A DNA stretch of 6,883 nucleotides from a bacterium (GTDB lineage: Bacteria > Verrucomicrobiota > Verrucomicrobiia > Limisphaerales > UBA11358), in NCBI GenBank assembly GCA_021781185.1, contig JAJXXI010000673.1, positions 1 through 6,883 on the forward strand. The letters run 5' to 3'. Shown one piece after another: positions 5,557-6,883 of the stretch. The position numbers and the translations under genes are program-made. The notes under the pieces are model-generated. The model was not told where the DNA came from. It saw only the letters and a program-made list of their open reading frames with translations, and made no database searches. The stretch's first letter is position 1; each line of letters starts with the position of its first letter.

Positions 5557-6846
5557 CTACGGCAGCCACTGTCCCCAGAAATCCCGGAAACCTTGCCGCT
5601 CTCGCACGAGACGCAAGCCGCGTTCGTCATGCCACCACACCGCCGCGTGGCCGTGGGAAAATCGAGTCTCCCACGGAATGTGATAAGCGCCCGCATCAAG
5701 CCAGACCAGGTGATCACCCGCCTTCAAGGAGCGCGGCAATGGAATCCGCGCAAGCTGGTCAAACGCCATGCAGGTCGGGCCGTGGACAATCGTGAGCATT
5801 TCTTCGCTGCGGCGTTCCGTCAGCGGCAGCAGCGCGTGCTGTTCCCACACGGACATCAGCGCATTCAGGGTGCGGCCGCCGTCGCAGATGAGTTGACGCA
5901 CGCCGCGCCGCGCCTTGACGTCGAGGATTTTCACCACCAGCACACCGCTGCCGGTGCTGATAAAACGTCCGTTCTCCAGCCAGATTTCACGCAGGCTGGG
6001 AAATAACTTGGCCGACTGCCGCAGCATTTGGGCGAACGAGCGCAAGCCGAACTCGCCATCGTAAACCTTGCCGCCGCGCGTGAGGACATTCCGCACCGGC
6101 ACGCCGCCGCCGATGTCGAGGTGCCACGGACTGAACTTCGCCGCGCGGCAAACCTCCGCGACCTCGCCGATGGCGCGCTCAAAAACCCGCACGGAAGAAA
6201 CATTCGTGCGCAGATGAAAATGGACGGTTTCGATGCGGGCCTTGGCGCGCAAAAGTTTCTTCAACGCCGTAACGGCTTCGTCCGGCATAAAGCCGAATTG
6301 CGTCGGGAACTGCGGGTTTTCGGGATCAAACTCTTCGCTGGTGTTGATGCGCACGCCGCAGCGCCAGTTCAGCTTTTTCGCCTGGGGCAGCAGCCGGGCG
6401 AGCTCGGCGGGCGAATCGAAATTCACCGCCAGTGCATGCAGTTCAAACTGCGGCAGCCAGTGATGTTTGGCCGGGCCGTTGACGAGGATGTTTTCCGGCG
6501 CATAGCCTTCGGCGCGCGCAGCACGCAGTTCAAACTCGCTGACGACCTCGATGCCCCGGCCTTGTTCGCGCCACCAGCGGAGCAGCGGCGCGACCGGCTG
6601 GGTTTTGCACGAAAGCCAGTGGCGGAAAGAAATTTTCGGTTGTCGGTTGCCGATTGCCGGTTGAAAGCCGGCGTTCGTCAGCGCGGCGTCCAGTTCAGCC
6701 ATCCGTTCCGCCACCGGCAGTGCGGAGAACAGATAGAACGGCGTGGGCGTAGAAAGCGAAAGCGCCTCGTGAACGAGGCGCTTCCAGAATGGAATGGTTT
6801 CCGGCGGATGGCCGAAATCCAGCTTGGCCGGTTTATTGGAGAGCAT
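5557..6846 (-). CDS. Fold-type III PLP-dependent decarboxylase (Orn/DAP/Arg decarboxylase 2 family)
   Basis: 429 residues, a normal length for the family of LysA, ornithine decarboxylase and carboxynorspermidine decarboxylase. Domain order fits: an N-terminal TPFYLF strand (35-40), the PLP lysine in WLSCKTQ (Lys81), EVVSEFEL (100-107), the Gly-rich loop LDIGGGVP (243-250), ENGRF (291-295) in place of EPGR, then GPTCMAFD (356-363) with catalytic Cys359 and Asp363, and a GAYHIPW segment (386-392). The usual HxHxGS motif reads HFHLRTN (209-215), so the phosphate site is altered. These enzymes decarboxylate basic amino acids or related compounds; this substrate is unknown and no pathway neighbours are present. 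Residues 62-71 are encoded by a heptamer repeat. The ATG at 6844-6846 has an AGGAGG upstream, but about 15 bases away, which is long. No in-frame start lies nearer to it. It converges on the flavoprotein gene. Confidence 0.87.
   Translation of the reverse strand: MLSNKPAKLDFGHPPETIPFWKRLVHEALSLSTPTPFYLFSALPVAERMAELDAALTNAGFQPAIGNRQPKISFRHWLSCKTQPVAPLLRWWREQGRGIEVVSEFELRAARAEGYAPENILVNGPAKHHWLPQFELHALAVNFDSPAELARLLPQAKKLNWRCGVRINTSEEFDPENPQFPTQFGFMPDEAVTALKKLLRAKARIETVHFHLRTNVSSVRVFERAIGEVAEVCRAAKFSPWHLDIGGGVPVRNVLTRGGKVYDGEFGLRSFAQMLRQSAKLFPSLREIWLENGRFISTGSGVLVVKILDVKARRGVRQLICDGGRTLNALMSVWEQHALLPLTERRSEEMLTIVHGPTCMAFDQLARIPLPRSLKAGDHLVWLDAGAYHIPWETRFSHGHAAVWWHDERGLRLVRERQGFRDFWGQWLP
6634..6661. 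repeat. Degenerate tandem heptamer repeat inside the decarboxylase gene
   Basis: Read on the plus strand, four consecutive 7-base units TTTCGGT, TGTCGGT, TGCCGAT and TGCCGGT fill 6634-6661. On the coding strand they give the low-complexity segment QPAIGNRQPK (residues 62-71), between the first strand-helix unit and the strand carrying the PLP lysine. Related proteins, as I know them, have a shorter connection here, so an in-frame repeat expansion or insertion is the likely origin. Confidence 0.65.
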
Positions 6847-6860
6847 AACTCTGTTCCGTT

Positions 6861-6867
6861 TCCTCCT
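6861..6867 (-). promoter_or_regulatory. Shine-Dalgarno-like AGGAGGA before the decarboxylase gene
   Basis: TCCTCCT on the plus strand is AGGAGGA on the coding strand, the best ribosome-binding match seen before any gene here. The 14 bases between its last base and the ATG at 6846 exceed the usual 5-10, and no ATG, GTG or TTG lies closer to it in the correct frame. It may act weakly, or be incidental. Confidence 0.45.
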
Positions 6868-6883
6868 ATGAGACAGTTTTTTC

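Overview
The window is about 58% G+C and reads like an ordinary piece of chromosome from a Verrucomicrobiota bacterium, perhaps of the Pedosphaera/Limisphaera side of the phylum. The phylum call is an inference. It rests on a small DUF5069-type protein, on a very long GreA-like protein with an N-terminal extension of about 440 residues (a form known from chlamydiae and other PVC bacteria), and on short heptamer repeats inside a coding region. No rRNA, tRNA, CRISPR array, insertion sequence or complete mobile element is visible.

Left edge (1-1018): the C-terminal 78 codons of an unidentified plus-strand gene end at 239. About 780 bases with no convincing intact gene follow. The minus strand from 833 down to the window edge stays in one phase and is broken only by TGA codons (792-794, 789-791, 534-536). 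Two stretches of it (about 713-534 and 533-240) have protein-like composition. It could be a decayed gene or a pair of small unknown genes.

Middle (1019-4764): a DUF5069 gene (+, 1019-1462) converges on the long greA-like gene (-, 1569-3413). A strong hairpin with a U-tract (1512-1550) lies between them and terminates the greA-like gene. Divergent from it, 46 bases away, begins rsmB (+, 3460-4764), a 16S rRNA cytosine-C5 methyltransferase with both catalytic cysteines.

Right (4783-6846): 18 bases after rsmB comes a flavin-reductase-like FMN-binding protein (4783-5385), probably in the same transcript. Its stop codon lies inside a 12-base direct repeat. A 171-base spacer with hairpin potential separates it from a convergent fold-type III PLP-dependent decarboxylase of the ornithine/diaminopimelate group (-, 5557-6846), whose N-terminal region carries a heptamer-repeat segment.

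Functionally this is housekeeping: transcript elongation and cleavage (GreA-like) and ribosomal RNA modification (RsmB), beside a flavoprotein and a PLP enzyme of unknown substrate. I found no convincing new multi-gene system. The points most worth a second look are the broken reading frame at the left, the repeat embedded in the decarboxylase gene, that enzyme's altered phosphate-site motif, and the Shine-Dalgarno-less A/T-rich leaders.
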